Source of the DNA: Ustilago trichophora | Lineage: Eukaryota > Basidiomycota > Ustilaginomycetes > Ustilaginales > Ustilaginaceae | DNA length: 64,000 nt | Reading direction: 5' to 3' | NCBI GenBank assembly: GCA_900323505.1 | Contig: OOIN01000025.1 | Coordinates: 558,001-622,000, forward strand | Shown here: one piece after another, positions 9,228 to 19,568 of the stretch | Layout of the letters: every line of letters starts with the position of its first letter | Position numbering within the stretch: the stretch's first letter is position 1 | Notes under the pieces: generated by a model | The model's input: the letters and a program-made list of their open reading frames with translations, nothing else | Told to the model about the DNA's origin: nothing | Databases searched by the model: none | Made by a program: the position numbers and the translations under genes

Positions 9228-10862
9228 TCAAGCCGTGACCCCCTGCCTAGTCCCAACGTCTCTCCCATTGATACTGATCCTACCTCCGACCAGCCCTCCA
9301 TCCCCACCTGCCAGCCCCTTCTCCCGCTCGACCATCCACAACAGCAACCTATTACAGCTCACCAACACATGCCTCAAAGCCCTGGTCCACGTCTCATCGC
9401 TTCCAAACTGCAACCTGATACTCGCCTCTCCGATCTTGTCCTTGTTGATTGCGTGTGGTGCTTGGAAACTTGGATCTTCTCTCGCTGCATAATCGACCAC
9501 TTGCTTCAAGCATGCCAAGAAGCCGGTTTGGGCATGGTCAAAGCGCCGAGATTGCAACAGACGACCGATCTGCCAATCCGAGGATCCGTACAGCTCGTAT
9601 ACGGCTTTCTCGCCGCCTGTTTCTTCCCCTTCTGCACTTTCAGCAGTTTCGTTGGCGGAAGAGTGGGGGAGGAAAGAGGAGGAGGAGGAGGCGGAGGAAT
9701 AGTGTTGAGACCGCGCATCTTCGTACCTATACACAACGCTGAACGAGCCCTTGGGGATAAGTCGATATCCTCGGAAAGCAATGTTGAGCTTGCGGCTCAG
9801 CACATCTAGCAGCAGCGCAGTTTGACCCCACGCCGCATTGATCTCGTTCCACTCCACTGGCTGACCTGGCAGCCGGCCCAGTCTGAGACCGTTGATGGTA
9901 GCGATGCCGCCCGAGTGACCGATGCAGAATGCATCCGTGTAGACGTTGGTCGACTGCAACCGTGCCAGCAGCTCCTTGTCGTGCTCAACGGCCATGGCGA
10001 GCGATGCTTTCTCTTCTTCCAGCTTTGACAGCGTGAGGGAATGCGATGAGTACTGCGACCAAAATCGCTCTTCTTCCTGTTGGAGTGCAGTTTCCTCTTC
10101 GGCTATTGCAGCAAGTTGCGTTTCAATGTCCAGTCGTGCCGCTTCGGCCTCTTTGAGCTCAGATAGCGCCGTCATCTCGTCAGAAAGCAGTTGGGAGATC
10201 TCGCGTTGAAGCGAGGCACATTCTTCGCGATGTTGCTCTTGCATCGCAGCGGCTGAGCCCTCTGCATCTTCCTCCATCTCTGTGTTCACTGATGATGAAG
10301 AAGAGCCGCGACGTCGCAGATTCGCGCGGGCAGACGGCGGCAGAGCCTTGTATCTGCGCAACTCGGCTTCGAAGGCTAAATAGGAGTCGCGCTGAGCACG
10401 TACTTGTGACATCTGCGAGTCCATGATATCCAGCAGCGTATCTGTGCATGCTTTGCAGAGGGGATGATCAATGATGGTGGATGAAGTGCTGGCCCCACGG
10501 AGGTTTAGCGTTTTCTTGGTGCTACGAGAAGTTGATGGTGACCCTCGGCCGCTTCTAACGGGCGGTGGATGTGAGAGCAGGTCAAAGAGTGCTGATGACG
10601 CAGCCAATCTTGCCGAAAGCGAGTTGGCATCGCTTGGGCCCTCACCAGCATTGTTGGAGCCAGATTCAGCATGTGTGGAGTTGTCTTTGGCCTGCGCTGA
10701 TGCTTTTGAAGAGCCTGATGGTTTGTGTGAAGTAGATGCGTGGCGGGGGGCAATGAACGAGTCTTGCACAAGGTCGTATGCGGACTGATTTAGGTCAAGA
10801 TCAGAAGAGACGGATGGGTTTAGCAGCAGAGGCTGCCGACAGCGCTGACAGCTCCACGACAT
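9228..10862 (-). CDS. ATG6: Atg6/Vps30 (Beclin 1 homologue)
   Basis: Single exon, 544 residues. Two zinc-knuckle-like CxxC pairs lie near the N-terminus (CQRC at 5-8 and CKAC near 137). A disordered Ser-rich stretch follows, then a long Glu/Gln/Leu-rich coiled coil (~190-300) and the evolutionarily conserved domain from ~305. That domain starts TDAFCIGHSGGIATINGLRLG and contains EINAAWGQTALLL and FRGYRLIPKGSFS. Atg6 is the regulatory subunit of class III PI3-kinase (Vps34) complexes in autophagy and vacuolar sorting; the domain binds membranes and the coiled coil binds Atg14 or Vps38. An acidic/Ser insertion with YSSASSSSSF lies inside the domain. The start ATG immediately precedes the conserved SWSCQRC. 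Confidence 0.92.
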   Translation of the reverse strand: MSWSCQRCRQPLLLNPSVSSDLDLNQSAYDLVQDSFIAPRHASTSHKPSGSSKASAQAKDNSTHAESGSNNAGEGPSDANSLSARLAASSALFDLLSHPPPVRSGRGSPSTSRSTKKTLNLRGASTSSTIIDHPLCKACTDTLLDIMDSQMSQVRAQRDSYLAFEAELRRYKALPPSARANLRRRGSSSSSVNTEMEEDAEGSAAAMQEQHREECASLQREISQLLSDEMTALSELKEAEAARLDIETQLAAIAEEETALQQEEERFWSQYSSHSLTLSKLEEEKASLAMAVEHDKELLARLQSTNVYTDAFCIGHSGGIATINGLRLGRLPGQPVEWNEINAAWGQTALLLDVLSRKLNIAFRGYRLIPKGSFSVVYRYEDARSQHYSSASSSSSFLPHSSANETAESAEGEETGGEKAVYELYGSSDWQIGRLLQSRRFDHAQTGFLACLKQVVDYAAREDPSFQAPHAINKDKIGEASIRLQFGSDETWTRALRHVLVSCNRLLLWMVEREKGLAGGDGGLVGGRISINGRDVGTRQGVTA

Positions 10863-11348
10863 GGCATCGCCTTCCGATTTGTTCGATGCTACGTGATTCG
10901 GTTGCGCGAGAAGTTGATGTCGTGAGATGGCGCGAAGTGCTGATACTGATGTACGGCTCTGACAAGGATCGTTTGTTATTTTGCCAGACCTGAGGGTGGA
11001 TACGTGTTGATGGAAATCGAATACAGCGACGGGATGATGGTTGTGATGAAGCAGAGGACGAACACTACGAGCAACGAAGAATCAGGGAGCATCCTCGCCA
11101 GGGTCCGAAGCGTTCAGTCTGCAGAAAAGGCAACACTTTGGCTCCACACGCACACGCGCGCTTCGCTACGCAACCGTGCACTTTCGTTGCACATTTCTCC
11201 ATTTCCGGTTCCCGACATCCTTTCACTCGATCCTTTCCTCGTCCACATATATACACACACAAGAAACACTCTTTCCTTTCTCACACAGCGGCTGAAGTTC
11301 CTTAGATGCAATATTAGCAAGAGAAATAAGAGAGACAACCTCCAAAAA
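10863..11348. other. Intergenic region (ATG6 promoter)
   Basis: About 490 bp between the ATG6 start and the 3' end of the next minus-strand gene. There is a CA/CG-rich patch at ~11140-11165 and an AC tract near 11250. No gene was seen. Confidence 0.5.
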
Positions 11349-14189
11349 TTACTTGCGCTTGCCAGCCTCCACCTGAGCCTGAAGGCTCTGCATGAGCACC
11401 GCCAACCCGCTCAGCTGGCTGGGACTCAACCTGCTCAGCACGACCGAGATGTGCAAAATTTGCTGCTTGCCGGTCTCGGTGCTGGAGTCGGTGCCTTCGC
11501 TAATGCCCAGCAGGACGGCGGGTACGCTCTGTGCTGGGTCGATGGGAACGGGCAATCCCTGAAGGCCTTGCGGTTGGCCGTTCGGTCCGATGACCGGTCG
11601 GATGTGCGGGCTTGGTGTGGGTTGGATGCCTAGTGCCGAGAGGCGGGGGAGGGATGCCACTGGGATGAGCAATGGGATTGGGTGGTTGGGGATGGAGGGG
11701 TTTGCGTTGGCTGGAGCTGCCGCGGGAGCTACTGCAGATGCGGGTGCGGTTGCAGAGGTAGCCGGTGTTGGTGTGGCGCCATTGGCCTTTGCTGGTGGAG
11801 TCGGAGAAGGCGAGGGCTTAACAGGCGCAGGCGGTGTAGCACGTGGAGTGTTGAGGCTCGTAGCGCTCGTCAGCGTAGGATGCATCGTTGGCGGTCGGAC
11901 CATCATTGGTGCAGCTGGTGATCCTACAGCAGGTCGAACCGGAGTGGGCGTGGGCGGGAGAGTTGAAGCAAACATCTCACCCGAGTAACCCGGTGCGGGT
12001 CCTGGCATCGTAGGTGGCACGGGAGCTGAAGGTGGGCGAACTTGCATGCCCGCCGATGCTCCCACCACAGGTACCGCAGGCGGAGACATGGCAGCGGCCG
12101 CACCTGGTGTACCTGGTGTTGCTGGAGTCGACGCTGTTGCCGCTGCTGCCTGCTTGGGTGGCTTCTCTTTCTTCTTTCGAGGTACGCTGGATCCAAGAGG
12201 TGGGCCGCCGGGTGTGCCTGGCAGTGGATGCTTGCGCGGTCTTCCTCGGCCTCGGTGGGGAGTTGGGCCTGGTGTGACACCCGGTGTTCCCGGTGTGCCT
12301 GATGTGTTTGCTGCAGCTTTGGCCTTGGCTTTGCTTGGCGGCTTTGACGGTGTAGCTGCAGGTGTCGATGGGGTGCCAGGCATTGAGGTGGTCGCAGGCA
12401 TGGATGGTACAGACGTAGGTGTTCCCATCGGCCCCACACCAGGAGGCATCGGCATTCCATTGGGTCCGAAAGAGGGTCCAAAGGGCGGCGCAGGGCCATA
12501 CGGTGTACCTGGCATTGAGCTGTAGGGACCCGGCGGCCCGTACTGCGGCGATGACATAGGGAAGCCGTTGGAACCCGCCTGCGACACTGGCAGTGGTTGC
12601 TGTGTGTATGGAAGATTGGCTCCTGGTGGGAAAGGATTAGCCGCTGGTGTGGCTGCTGGAGTGCTGACCGCCGAATACGGACTTGGCATGGGCAGAGATG
12701 CTGGTGTTGGAAGCGCCGAAGCAGGCACCGAAGTCGGTGGTATTGTCGGTGTAGGAGTGGCTGCACTCGTCGAAGCAGGCGATGGCGATGGCGCTGTTGC
12801 TGTTGCTGCTCCTGTTGCTGGTTTCGGTGTCGCTGGCGGCTCCGGCGGAGGCGTAAAGATGCCAAGACGATGCCTTGCCTCTCGCTCCTTTTCCAACTTG
12901 GCCGCTTTGGCGGCTGCTCTCTCCTGCTGACGCTTGATCCTTTCCAATTCGCGCTCCTTTTCGCGTTCGCGTTCAATCTCGTCGGTGATGCCAAAGCTGA
13001 GGCTGATCTTGGCTGACGATTCGGCTACATCGATCTGCTTGCTCTCCTCCAACGTCTCGAGCTTGGCTTTGAGGTCCTTGAGCTCTTCGATCTGAGCAAG
13101 CACTTCTTCGCGATCATCGTTGTACGCGAGCCGCTCAAGATGCTCCAGTGACAATGATGTGTTGGGTGCGCGCTTATGCTCGGTATCCAGCGCTGTGAGT
13201 GTGCGTCGAAATCGCGAAGCAAGGGCATCCCGCCGCGCAAAGACCGATTCGGCAAAGTCAAGCGTCGGAAAGTCTGGTTGAGGCACTTCGGGCAGCGGTG
13301 TTGGAAGACCGAGTTCGTTCAGCTCGACATCGAATTGTGGTGGATCCGAACTGTCTTGCTGATCCGCAATGTTTGCACTGGGGCTGGAATCCGCCTTGAC
13401 CTCAACACCATCAACCTGCATGCCATCTGAAGAATCGAGCTTGACTGATGACGGACCTGCCTCAGCCGACTTCTCCACCGCCTGTCGCGATGGTTCTGCG
13501 TTGATTGCGTCTCTCGAAACGTTCCGTTTGCGATTGTCGAGAAGTTCGATGCGGCGACGTTTGCGCAGCCTGACCTCACTGAGGATGGGATCCTCCTTCA
13601 ATCCCAATGACTTTAGAAGGTCGTGGTGAGGAATGTTCCAGACATGGTAGGGTAGCAACCTGCGAAGGGCGTCGCGTGCATCTGTAAAAGCAGACAAGTC
13701 GGGTCGAAGAATGGCGTTTTGATCACGTCGAAGAAACTCTGCGACTAACGAAGTGGGGGCGTCCTTTGACTGTGCCTTGATGTCGATGAGCTCGATACCG
13801 TCGCTGCCGTCTTCTCGACTTGATTGCGTCTTGACGCGAGGGCGAGGCGCTGCTAATGTGGACTTTTGCTGGACAGCATCGTCGTCTGTTGCTTGTGCGG
13901 ATGGGGTTGCTGCTGGCTGTGCGTGGGAGAGAGATGATGCGTGCTCATCGTCGGGCTCCTGCTTGACTGCTATTGAGTTGAGTGTGGAGCTGTGGATGGC
14001 ATTGGTGTTGCTACTTGCTGCGTCGGCGCCTATTGCCGCTGACCCTGATGCTGATGTGGATGCTGTTGCTGATGCTGATGGGGTCGAGCCCCCGAATAGG
14101 GCAGCTGGATCGATGGTCAAAGGCGCATTGGTGCTGTTGGTGTTGTGTGGCTGGGAGGTCGATGTAGAGACCGGTGAATAGGCTTGCAT
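11349..14189 (-). CDS. GLTSCR1/BICRA-domain protein with AT-hook, putative SWI/SNF-type remodeller subunit
   Basis: Single exon, 946 residues from the chosen ATG. Residues ~143-180 carry the hallmark of the GLTSCR1 conserved region: EFLRRDQNAILRPDL, a DARDALRRLLPYHVW box, then a second helical part near 309-345 (ESVFARRDALASRFRRTLTALDTE). In animals this domain (BICRA/BICRAL) places the protein in the GBAF/ncBAF form of SWI/SNF, and fungi have SWI/SNF-associated relatives. A charged coiled coil (~375-450) is followed by ~450 residues of Pro/Ala/Thr/Gly-rich disorder. These include an AT-hook core GRGRPRKHP near 645-655 that could bind AT-rich DNA. The frame stays open upstream to an in-frame ATG at 14705 (+172 residues). 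I chose 14189 because the 514 nt between lack any ATG and look like a leader. The remodeller role is inferred from the domain. Confidence 0.75.
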   Translation of the reverse strand: MQAYSPVSTSTSQPHNTNSTNAPLTIDPAALFGGSTPSASATASTSASGSAAIGADAASSNTNAIHSSTLNSIAVKQEPDDEHASSLSHAQPAATPSAQATDDDAVQQKSTLAAPRPRVKTQSSREDGSDGIELIDIKAQSKDAPTSLVAEFLRRDQNAILRPDLSAFTDARDALRRLLPYHVWNIPHHDLLKSLGLKEDPILSEVRLRKRRRIELLDNRKRNVSRDAINAEPSRQAVEKSAEAGPSSVKLDSSDGMQVDGVEVKADSSPSANIADQQDSSDPPQFDVELNELGLPTPLPEVPQPDFPTLDFAESVFARRDALASRFRRTLTALDTEHKRAPNTSLSLEHLERLAYNDDREEVLAQIEELKDLKAKLETLEESKQIDVAESSAKISLSFGITDEIEREREKERELERIKRQQERAAAKAAKLEKEREARHRLGIFTPPPEPPATPKPATGAATATAPSPSPASTSAATPTPTIPPTSVPASALPTPASLPMPSPYSAVSTPAATPAANPFPPGANLPYTQQPLPVSQAGSNGFPMSSPQYGPPGPYSSMPGTPYGPAPPFGPSFGPNGMPMPPGVGPMGTPTSVPSMPATTSMPGTPSTPAATPSKPPSKAKAKAAANTSGTPGTPGVTPGPTPHRGRGRPRKHPLPGTPGGPPLGSSVPRKKKEKPPKQAAAATASTPATPGTPGAAAAMSPPAVPVVGASAGMQVRPPSAPVPPTMPGPAPGYSGEMFASTLPPTPTPVRPAVGSPAAPMMVRPPTMHPTLTSATSLNTPRATPPAPVKPSPSPTPPAKANGATPTPATSATAPASAVAPAAAPANANPSIPNHPIPLLIPVASLPRLSALGIQPTPSPHIRPVIGPNGQPQGLQGLPVPIDPAQSVPAVLLGISEGTDSSTETGKQQILHISVVLSRLSPSQLSGLAVLMQSLQAQVEAGKRK

Positions 14190-14926
14190 GCCTAGCCGCT
14201 CTTTTTGCCAGCAGGCGAGGCGCAGACACGAGGACCGACGATGACGACGACGCTTGGCGCTGCTGCTCGTACCGCCAAAGCTGGTTTGTGTGCGCAACGA
14301 ATGCCCACGCCCGCGGTGAAATGCCACTGGCTCCGAGATGAAGGCAGCGCACACGCTTTGCAGCAACTCTGCTGTTGATGATTGCTTTGAATGCCGACGC
14401 TGGCTGAGCGTGCGAACCGGACTGATCTGAGCGCTTCTTGGTCGAAGATGGTTAGCTGGACTGGGCGTTGGGGGAATGCTCGCGTGCTCCTGCTGATCGT
14501 TTGGCGTTGGCTTGAGACGTTTTGTTTGCTTGCTCCTGTCAAAAGCAATCTTTTGACTGACAAGAACCAGATCTTCCGATCTTTCCTTTCTGTAGTTATG
14601 CTGGTTGAGTGTGTGAGCGGCTCGCAGGAGAAAAAGAGACGGTGCTCTCTCTCTCTCTCTCTCTCTTTTTTTCTTTTTTGGTCTTTTTGGCCGACGCTCT
14701 CGCATTCTCGCTGCGTTTGACCCCTCGTGACTTGAGCGGTTTAATTTTTCGCAAATCGCCGATTCGAGTTCCCGATTGCTCAGCGTTCCCCCACACTCAC
14801 GGTTGCTATCTCACACACACATCCGGGGCTACATATGATACGATACGACTTCTTTGATCTAGTGAAAGATTTGTGAGAGAGCGCGCAGTACAAAGACAGT
14901 CTTATACTGAGCAAAGTGAACACAAC
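14190..14926. other. ATG-free leader and promoter of the GLTSCR1-domain gene, plus ICMT-like gene 3' end
   Basis: On the minus strand there is no ATG from 14190 to 14702 and the tract is rich in short repeats, which fits a long 5' leader. It includes a (CT)11 tract at 14645-14666 (GA on the transcribed strand). The rest up to 14926 should hold the promoter and the 3' UTR of the next minus-strand gene. Confidence 0.5.
14645..14666. repeat. (CT)11 microsatellite
   Basis: Uninterrupted CT dinucleotide repeat of 22 nt followed by a T-rich run. Read on the minus strand in the upstream extension frame it would encode Arg-Glu repeats. Confidence 0.9.
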
Positions 14927-15595
14927 CTAATGTCCAAGCACGTCGGTGAGTGGCAGCAAGCACCACACCTTCTTCTTGTATGCCTCGTGCTTGGACCTCA
15001 ACTTGCTCGAGCTAAACTTGGCCTCTTCCTCCCTGATCGCCTGGTAGAAGACGCTGAATCCGACCAAAAGTCCTGCCAGAGCGATGCCTCCCGCATGAGA
15101 AACCAAGAATGCATGGCCGTGATCTGGGTGATTCGACGAGCTTGTCACAATGAATCCTGCCAACAACGATGCCAAGTATGCCGAGTACAGAGGGTTCCTC
15201 ACAAAAGCCCACGGCCCGTGAGTGATGAGGAAGGTAGGCTCATCATCGCTGAATGCTCCCGTGAGCCCGGGTGTGGAAGACATTGTGTACTGCGCCCACC
15301 AGAAGAAGAGGAGGCTGTACAGCACGAGCAGGATGCCGATGTACACTTGGGTTGTGTCGGCCGATTTGGGGAGGGCGAAGAACATGGCAGCATCCGAAAA
15401 GATGAAGGAGAAGCCGACAGCAGGGATCAGAACGAAAGATCGCAGACTGAGCTTTGATGTGATGAAGAGAAGAGGGGTGATCCCGCAGTAGGTGAAATCA
15501 GCGATGGCTTTGAGCACGACGAGAGTCCGTTTCAGGTTGTCGAGGTCGCGCCAGACAGACGGGATGTCAGCGATGAGGGAGCGAATCTCGTCCAT
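14927..15595 (-). CDS. Isoprenylcysteine carboxyl methyltransferase-like membrane protein
   Basis: Single exon, 222 residues, with about four to five hydrophobic segments (~25-50, 55-72, 80-100, 125-150, 165-185). The GPWAFVRNPLYSAY box and the EEEAKF...YKKKV tail are characteristic of the ICMT/PEMT-like methyltransferase fold, in which the RHPxY/RNPxY-type motif and the following Glu bind S-adenosylmethionine. Members methylate prenylated C-terminal cysteines (Ste14) or phospholipids. Some smaller fungal paralogues have no assigned substrate, and this sequence is diverged (RNPLY instead of RHPSY). The start ATG at 15595 follows a non-ATG extension. An AT-rich TATA-like site lies ~90 bp upstream. 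Substrate not determinable here. Confidence 0.75.
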   Translation of the reverse strand: MDEIRSLIADIPSVWRDLDNLKRTLVVLKAIADFTYCGITPLLFITSKLSLRSFVLIPAVGFSFIFSDAAMFFALPKSADTTQVYIGILLVLYSLLFFWWAQYTMSSTPGLTGAFSDDEPTFLITHGPWAFVRNPLYSAYLASLLAGFIVTSSSNHPDHGHAFLVSHAGGIALAGLLVGFSVFYQAIREEEAKFSSSKLRSKHEAYKKKVWCLLPLTDVLGH

Positions 15596-16579
15596 GTTGG
15601 CGATTGTGGGTTTAGTTCGAAGACAAGGATGGGACCGAGTGTTTGGGAATGAAACGCTAAAGGAGGAAGCGTGTGGCCGGTGCTCTATATTTATGTAGAT
15701 CCTGCAAGCGTTCAAACGGGTAGGTTCCTTGTGAAGTGTTGGGCGGGGCGGTCTTGATGAAACCTGACGTGGTCGCAGTCGCAGACGAAAAGTGTGGGGT
15801 TTGTGAGAGTGTTGGGAAGGAAGAGAGGATGGTGTTGAAAAGATGCAAGCCTAAGGAACAAGCGAGCTTAAAACGCTTCTTCTGTCTGTGCTTTGTGCTC
15901 TGTGCTCTGTGCTCTGTGCTCTTGTGCGTGTTAGGCTGCAGCGTTGAAAATGGAGAAGAACGCCAAAAAACTGGACCCTGACTGTATGCCCTGTTGTGTC
16001 TGTTGTGTCTCTGGGCATCCCCCGTCAGCATTCCGCAAAGGCTGTGATGGAAATGACACACAAAATGTTACACGCACGCATGGACCGCCTTCTCATTTCT
16101 CGCGTCTCCAAGAGCACAATGCTTGGCAAAAAACATCCTTTGTTGCTTGTCATCGTCCCACCATCTTCTTCCCAACATCTCGACTTTCAGCCTCAAAAGG
16201 AGCTCGGAGCAGCTGCAATCCTTGATATTGCTTGAACATTCGACCACAGACCAAGGGTGGGCGTCAAGAGCAAATCATCTCGAACCGAGTCGATCGACAC
16301 TAGCAATCGGTTACCACGTTACCACCGCGAGGCAGCCGACCTTACGACGAGCTCTCCTTGCGCATGATTAGCAGCTAAGCTCTCGCATCAACAGCGCCTG
16401 ACAACCTCTTTCGTCGGCCGTCAAACTCCGACTCTGCTACAAGATTTGTGAGGAGAGGATTGATCACCGATTCACACTGAAGCAGCTCCACATTCGTCAT
16501 CACCGCCATCCCGAGCTCTTCTTAATACTCAAACGTGGCCTGAACTTGATCACCGGCTGCTGCTGCCACCACCTCCAAA
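15596..16579. other. Divergent promoter region (ICMT-like / PTM1-like)
   Basis: About 980 bp between divergent starts. It contains an AT-rich TATA-like sequence at 15685-15694 (minus strand) and a heptanucleotide tandem repeat at 15894-15921. No gene was recognised. Confidence 0.5.
15894..15921. repeat. Heptanucleotide tandem repeat, TGTGCTC x4
   Basis: Four perfect head-to-tail copies of TGTGCTC, flanked by related degenerate copies (CTGTGC, TTGTGCG). It lies in a divergent promoter region. Confidence 0.9.
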
Positions 16580-18676
16580 ATGCTCCTCGATAGCTGCCAC
16601 CGTATGACGTCAATACGCACTCTCCTCACGTTCACCCTCCCCCTCCTCCTCTGCCTCGTCTCGACCGTCACCGCCTTCACCGTCACCATCTCGGAGAAGG
16701 ACGAACTGCGCCAAACATGTTCCGGTATGATTGCAGGTGGCGATAGTCACATCTCCGCCTTCTTTCACAAAGGTTCCACCGGCACCGTTGCCACGATGTT
16801 CTACGAGTTTGCCGACTTTGACAAGCTCGGCAAGTTCTCTGGTGACAAAGATGCGTTTGGGTTCCAGCTCAAGAGCTACATTTGCACACCGAAAGCGGTC
16901 GAGGAGAAGCTGTGTACCAAGGAGCAGCTGGGCAACTTTATTGTGGATGAGACCGAGGCGAAGGCGACTACGACACAACTGCAGAGGCTGGATTTCGGCG
17001 CAAAGGGATCAGAGGATGAGAAGACGCTGGTGAGTACCAACCATCCACGATGAGGACAAGGAAGAAGATGCTAGAAGAGCCACTGACGAAAACGTTGATA
17101 TCTTTTTTTTTGGAATGGTGCAGAGATACAATGTGACCAAGACCGGATACTACTGCTTCGGTGCGAGTGAGCTGCTCCTCCAACCCCATCCGAACTTTGT
17201 TCCTCTGACAGCGCGATACTGACCCTTCCTCACTCTTTCGGTCCTGGATCGCTTTGACAGCCGAAGTTCCTCTCGTCTCGCTCGAAGACAACCCCAGCGG
17301 CACAGGCGACCTTTCTGTACATGCCGCATTCACCGGCCGCGTCGAGTTCTTCAACAAATTCTCGGGCAACCTTCCGGCAGCCGAATACCCGAAACTCAAC
17401 TTTTACTTTGCCATGACCATCGCCTACCTAGCTCTGGGAGGCTATTGGCTTTCGCTCTGCCTCAAGCACCGAGATGAACTGCTGACAGTTCAATACTTCA
17501 TCTCGGGGACCATCGCCTTCCTTGTCGTCGAAATGGCCGCACAGTGGGCGTACTACTGGTACCTCAACAACCATCTTATCGACTTTTTTAGAATCTCTGA
17601 AGTTAATGGCAAGACTGGAGTTACTGCGGTGGCGCGGTTCTTGCTGGTATTGACGAGCATTCTGGATGCGGGCAGGAATTCTGTGTCGTTCTTCTTGCTG
17701 CTCATCGTGGCGATGGGATATGGCGTTATCCGACCATCGATCGGACCAGTTATGACGAGGGTGCGGTGGCTCACTGCGGCGCACTTTGTTTTCGGCGTGC
17801 TGTACAGTGTAGGCATCGTCCTCATCCAGGTGGACCAAGGTGGAGCATGGATCTTTGCCTTCATCTTCCCTCTCGCCATGACACTGACCGCCTTCCTAAC
17901 GTGGATCATGAACTCGCTCAACCGCAGCATCGAGTATCTCACCCAACGCAAGCAGACGTTCAAACGTGGAATGTTTGTCAAGCTTCACCGCATCTTGATT
18001 GCTGCCGTCGTTGTTATCGTAAGTCGTCACCACTACCTTTCCCTTTCTCAGAATCTCTTTTTTTAGAACAGGGACAAGGTATACTGACACTACCTTTTCA
18101 CAACAATGATGGCACATGTGGGACTCTGGACAGTTTGCATTCTTTATCATCTCCTCGATCGCCTTTTCCCAATCTGGCGGGTCAGGGTTTGCGCCCAACA
18201 CGTGGCAATATCGGTGGTTCCTTCTGGATGGCTGGCTTGCTCTGCTCTACTTCTCGGTGTTCACGGCGATCGCGTTCGTCTGGAGACCTACAGGCAACAA
18301 CATGCGCCTTGCCATGTCGGACGAACTGGCTACCGAGGATGACCCGACTACAGAGGGGTACGAGGTGGATACGTTTGCGATGAGGGGGCCGGATGAGCCG
18401 GATAGTGACGATGAGGATGATGTAGAGGCCAAGAAGACGAGTCAGGGGGTGAATGCGAATGCGAGTGGGGGTTCGAGAGGGACGGTTAGGGATGAGGTGG
18501 TGTTTGAGATTGGGGATGAGGATGAGGACGGGGATCAGAGTAAGGATGATGTTGCAGCGGGTAACAAGCCGAGTGGGAGAGGGGAAAGACAGAGATTGAT
18601 GAGTTCTGGAAGTGCCAACCATTCGGAAGAGACGCTGGTGCCTAGCGGCAAGAAGAGGGATGTTAAGAACGATTGA
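16580..18676 (+). CDS. PTM1: PTM1 / lung seven-transmembrane receptor family protein
   Basis: Four exons: 16580-17029, 17124-17160, 17261-18018 and 18134-18676; 595 residues. A signal peptide (RTLLTFTLPLLLCLVSTVTA) is followed by a luminal domain with paired cysteines, for example the YYCFG junction. Seven hydrophobic helices then run from YFAMTIAYLALGGYWLSLCL to WLALLYFSVFTAIAFVW, and an acidic cytosolic tail ends the protein. This is the Ptm1/GPR107/GPR108/TMEM87 architecture, Golgi and trafficking membrane proteins with a GOLD-like luminal domain. The introns were placed by phase and each junction restores family sequence. A second in-frame ATG at 16604 starts closer to the signal peptide and may be the true start. 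It is divergent from the ICMT-like gene. Confidence 0.87.
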
Positions 18677-19082
18677 TGTGCATCATCGGTCTCTTCTTCT
18701 AGCAGCAGCGGCATCGACACCAAAAAAATGCAATTGCAATTGTACATAACGTTCAACGATCATAGCATAGAGTGCATCCATTGTAGTCATCAATACCATG
18801 TTGAGTGTATGATACGGCAGAGAAGTCAAGTCGACAGTTGGGCGTGGCAGTTGGGAAAGGGTAGCAATTTGGGTGGAAAATTGTATCGCACGAGAAAACT
18901 TCTCAATCGGAAGAAAGGTCTAACTTGTAATTTTTCGAGGTCCATACGACTTTCTTCTCATCGTGATCACACATTCCATTCAACACCATCATCTATCCCA
19001 TCCCTACCGCATCTCTTTCATACGAAGTTTCGAATCCATACCGGACATTGCAACCTCGAACAAGTAAATCGATCCTTCCACC
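18677..19082. other. Intergenic region (PTM1 3' end, MRPL32 promoter)
   Basis: About 400 bp between two plus-strand genes. It contains short ORFs without homology features and a pyrimidine-rich stretch just before the next start. Nothing else was recognised. Confidence 0.5.
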
Positions 19083-19568
19083 ATGTTGCCAACTTCCACT
19101 CGCGCCGCAGCCCAACTTCATTTCCAGCTTTCGCTCAAACTCACGACATCTACCACTCTTCGCTTCCGACTTCCAGCAATCCTCACATCTCCATCGTCCT
19201 TCTCCACACCATCATCCTCTTCTACATCATCATCTCTTACACCGGCATTTGCAATTTCTCCGTCTTCCGCGTCAGATCCTTCCTCTTGTCCCAGTTTGGG
19301 CGAGACTCTTGCAGGATTGTGGGATGGATTGTTGAGAGCGGTACCTAAGAAAAAAGTGTCGCACTCGCGCAAGTCGATGCGTGCTGCCAACAAGGGTTTG
19401 AAGGATAGGGTGGACTTGGTTCATTGCAGTGGTTGTGGCAAACCTAAAGCTCAACATCATCTGTGTGGTTTTTGCTATGCCGAGTTGAACCGCGCCAGGA
19501 AAGTCTCGCTTGGTTCTCAGAAGACGGCGGAAAATGGGGTGCAGAAGAGTCTCAACCCTCAACAATAA
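19083..19568 (+). CDS. MRPL32: Mitochondrial large-subunit ribosomal protein bL32m
   Basis: Single exon, 161 residues. Residues ~1-75 are Ser/Thr/Leu-rich with Arg and almost no acidic residues, a likely mitochondrial presequence. The mature part starts AVPKKKVSHSRKSMRAANKGLK and has two CxxC pairs (CSGCGKPKAQHHLCGFC) that hold a zinc ion in bL32m. The conserved PKKK-S-RKxMR start is diagnostic; in yeast Mrpl32 is cleaved by the m-AAA protease before assembly. The upstream neighbour ends at 18676 and the downstream LYS1 gene converges on it. The presequence is unusually long and low in complexity. Confidence 0.93.
   Translation: MLPTSTRAAAQLHFQLSLKLTTSTTLRFRLPAILTSPSSFSTPSSSSTSSSLTPAFAISPSSASDPSSCPSLGETLAGLWDGLLRAVPKKKVSHSRKSMRAANKGLKDRVDLVHCSGCGKPKAQHHLCGFCYAELNRARKVSLGSQKTAENGVQKSLNPQQ

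Noticed and set aside
11924..12994. 356-codon Gln/Arg/His-rich frame overlapping the GLTSCR1-domain gene on the same strand
   Set aside because: Out-of-frame reading of a Pro/Ala/Thr-rich coding stretch; low complexity without an independent start context.
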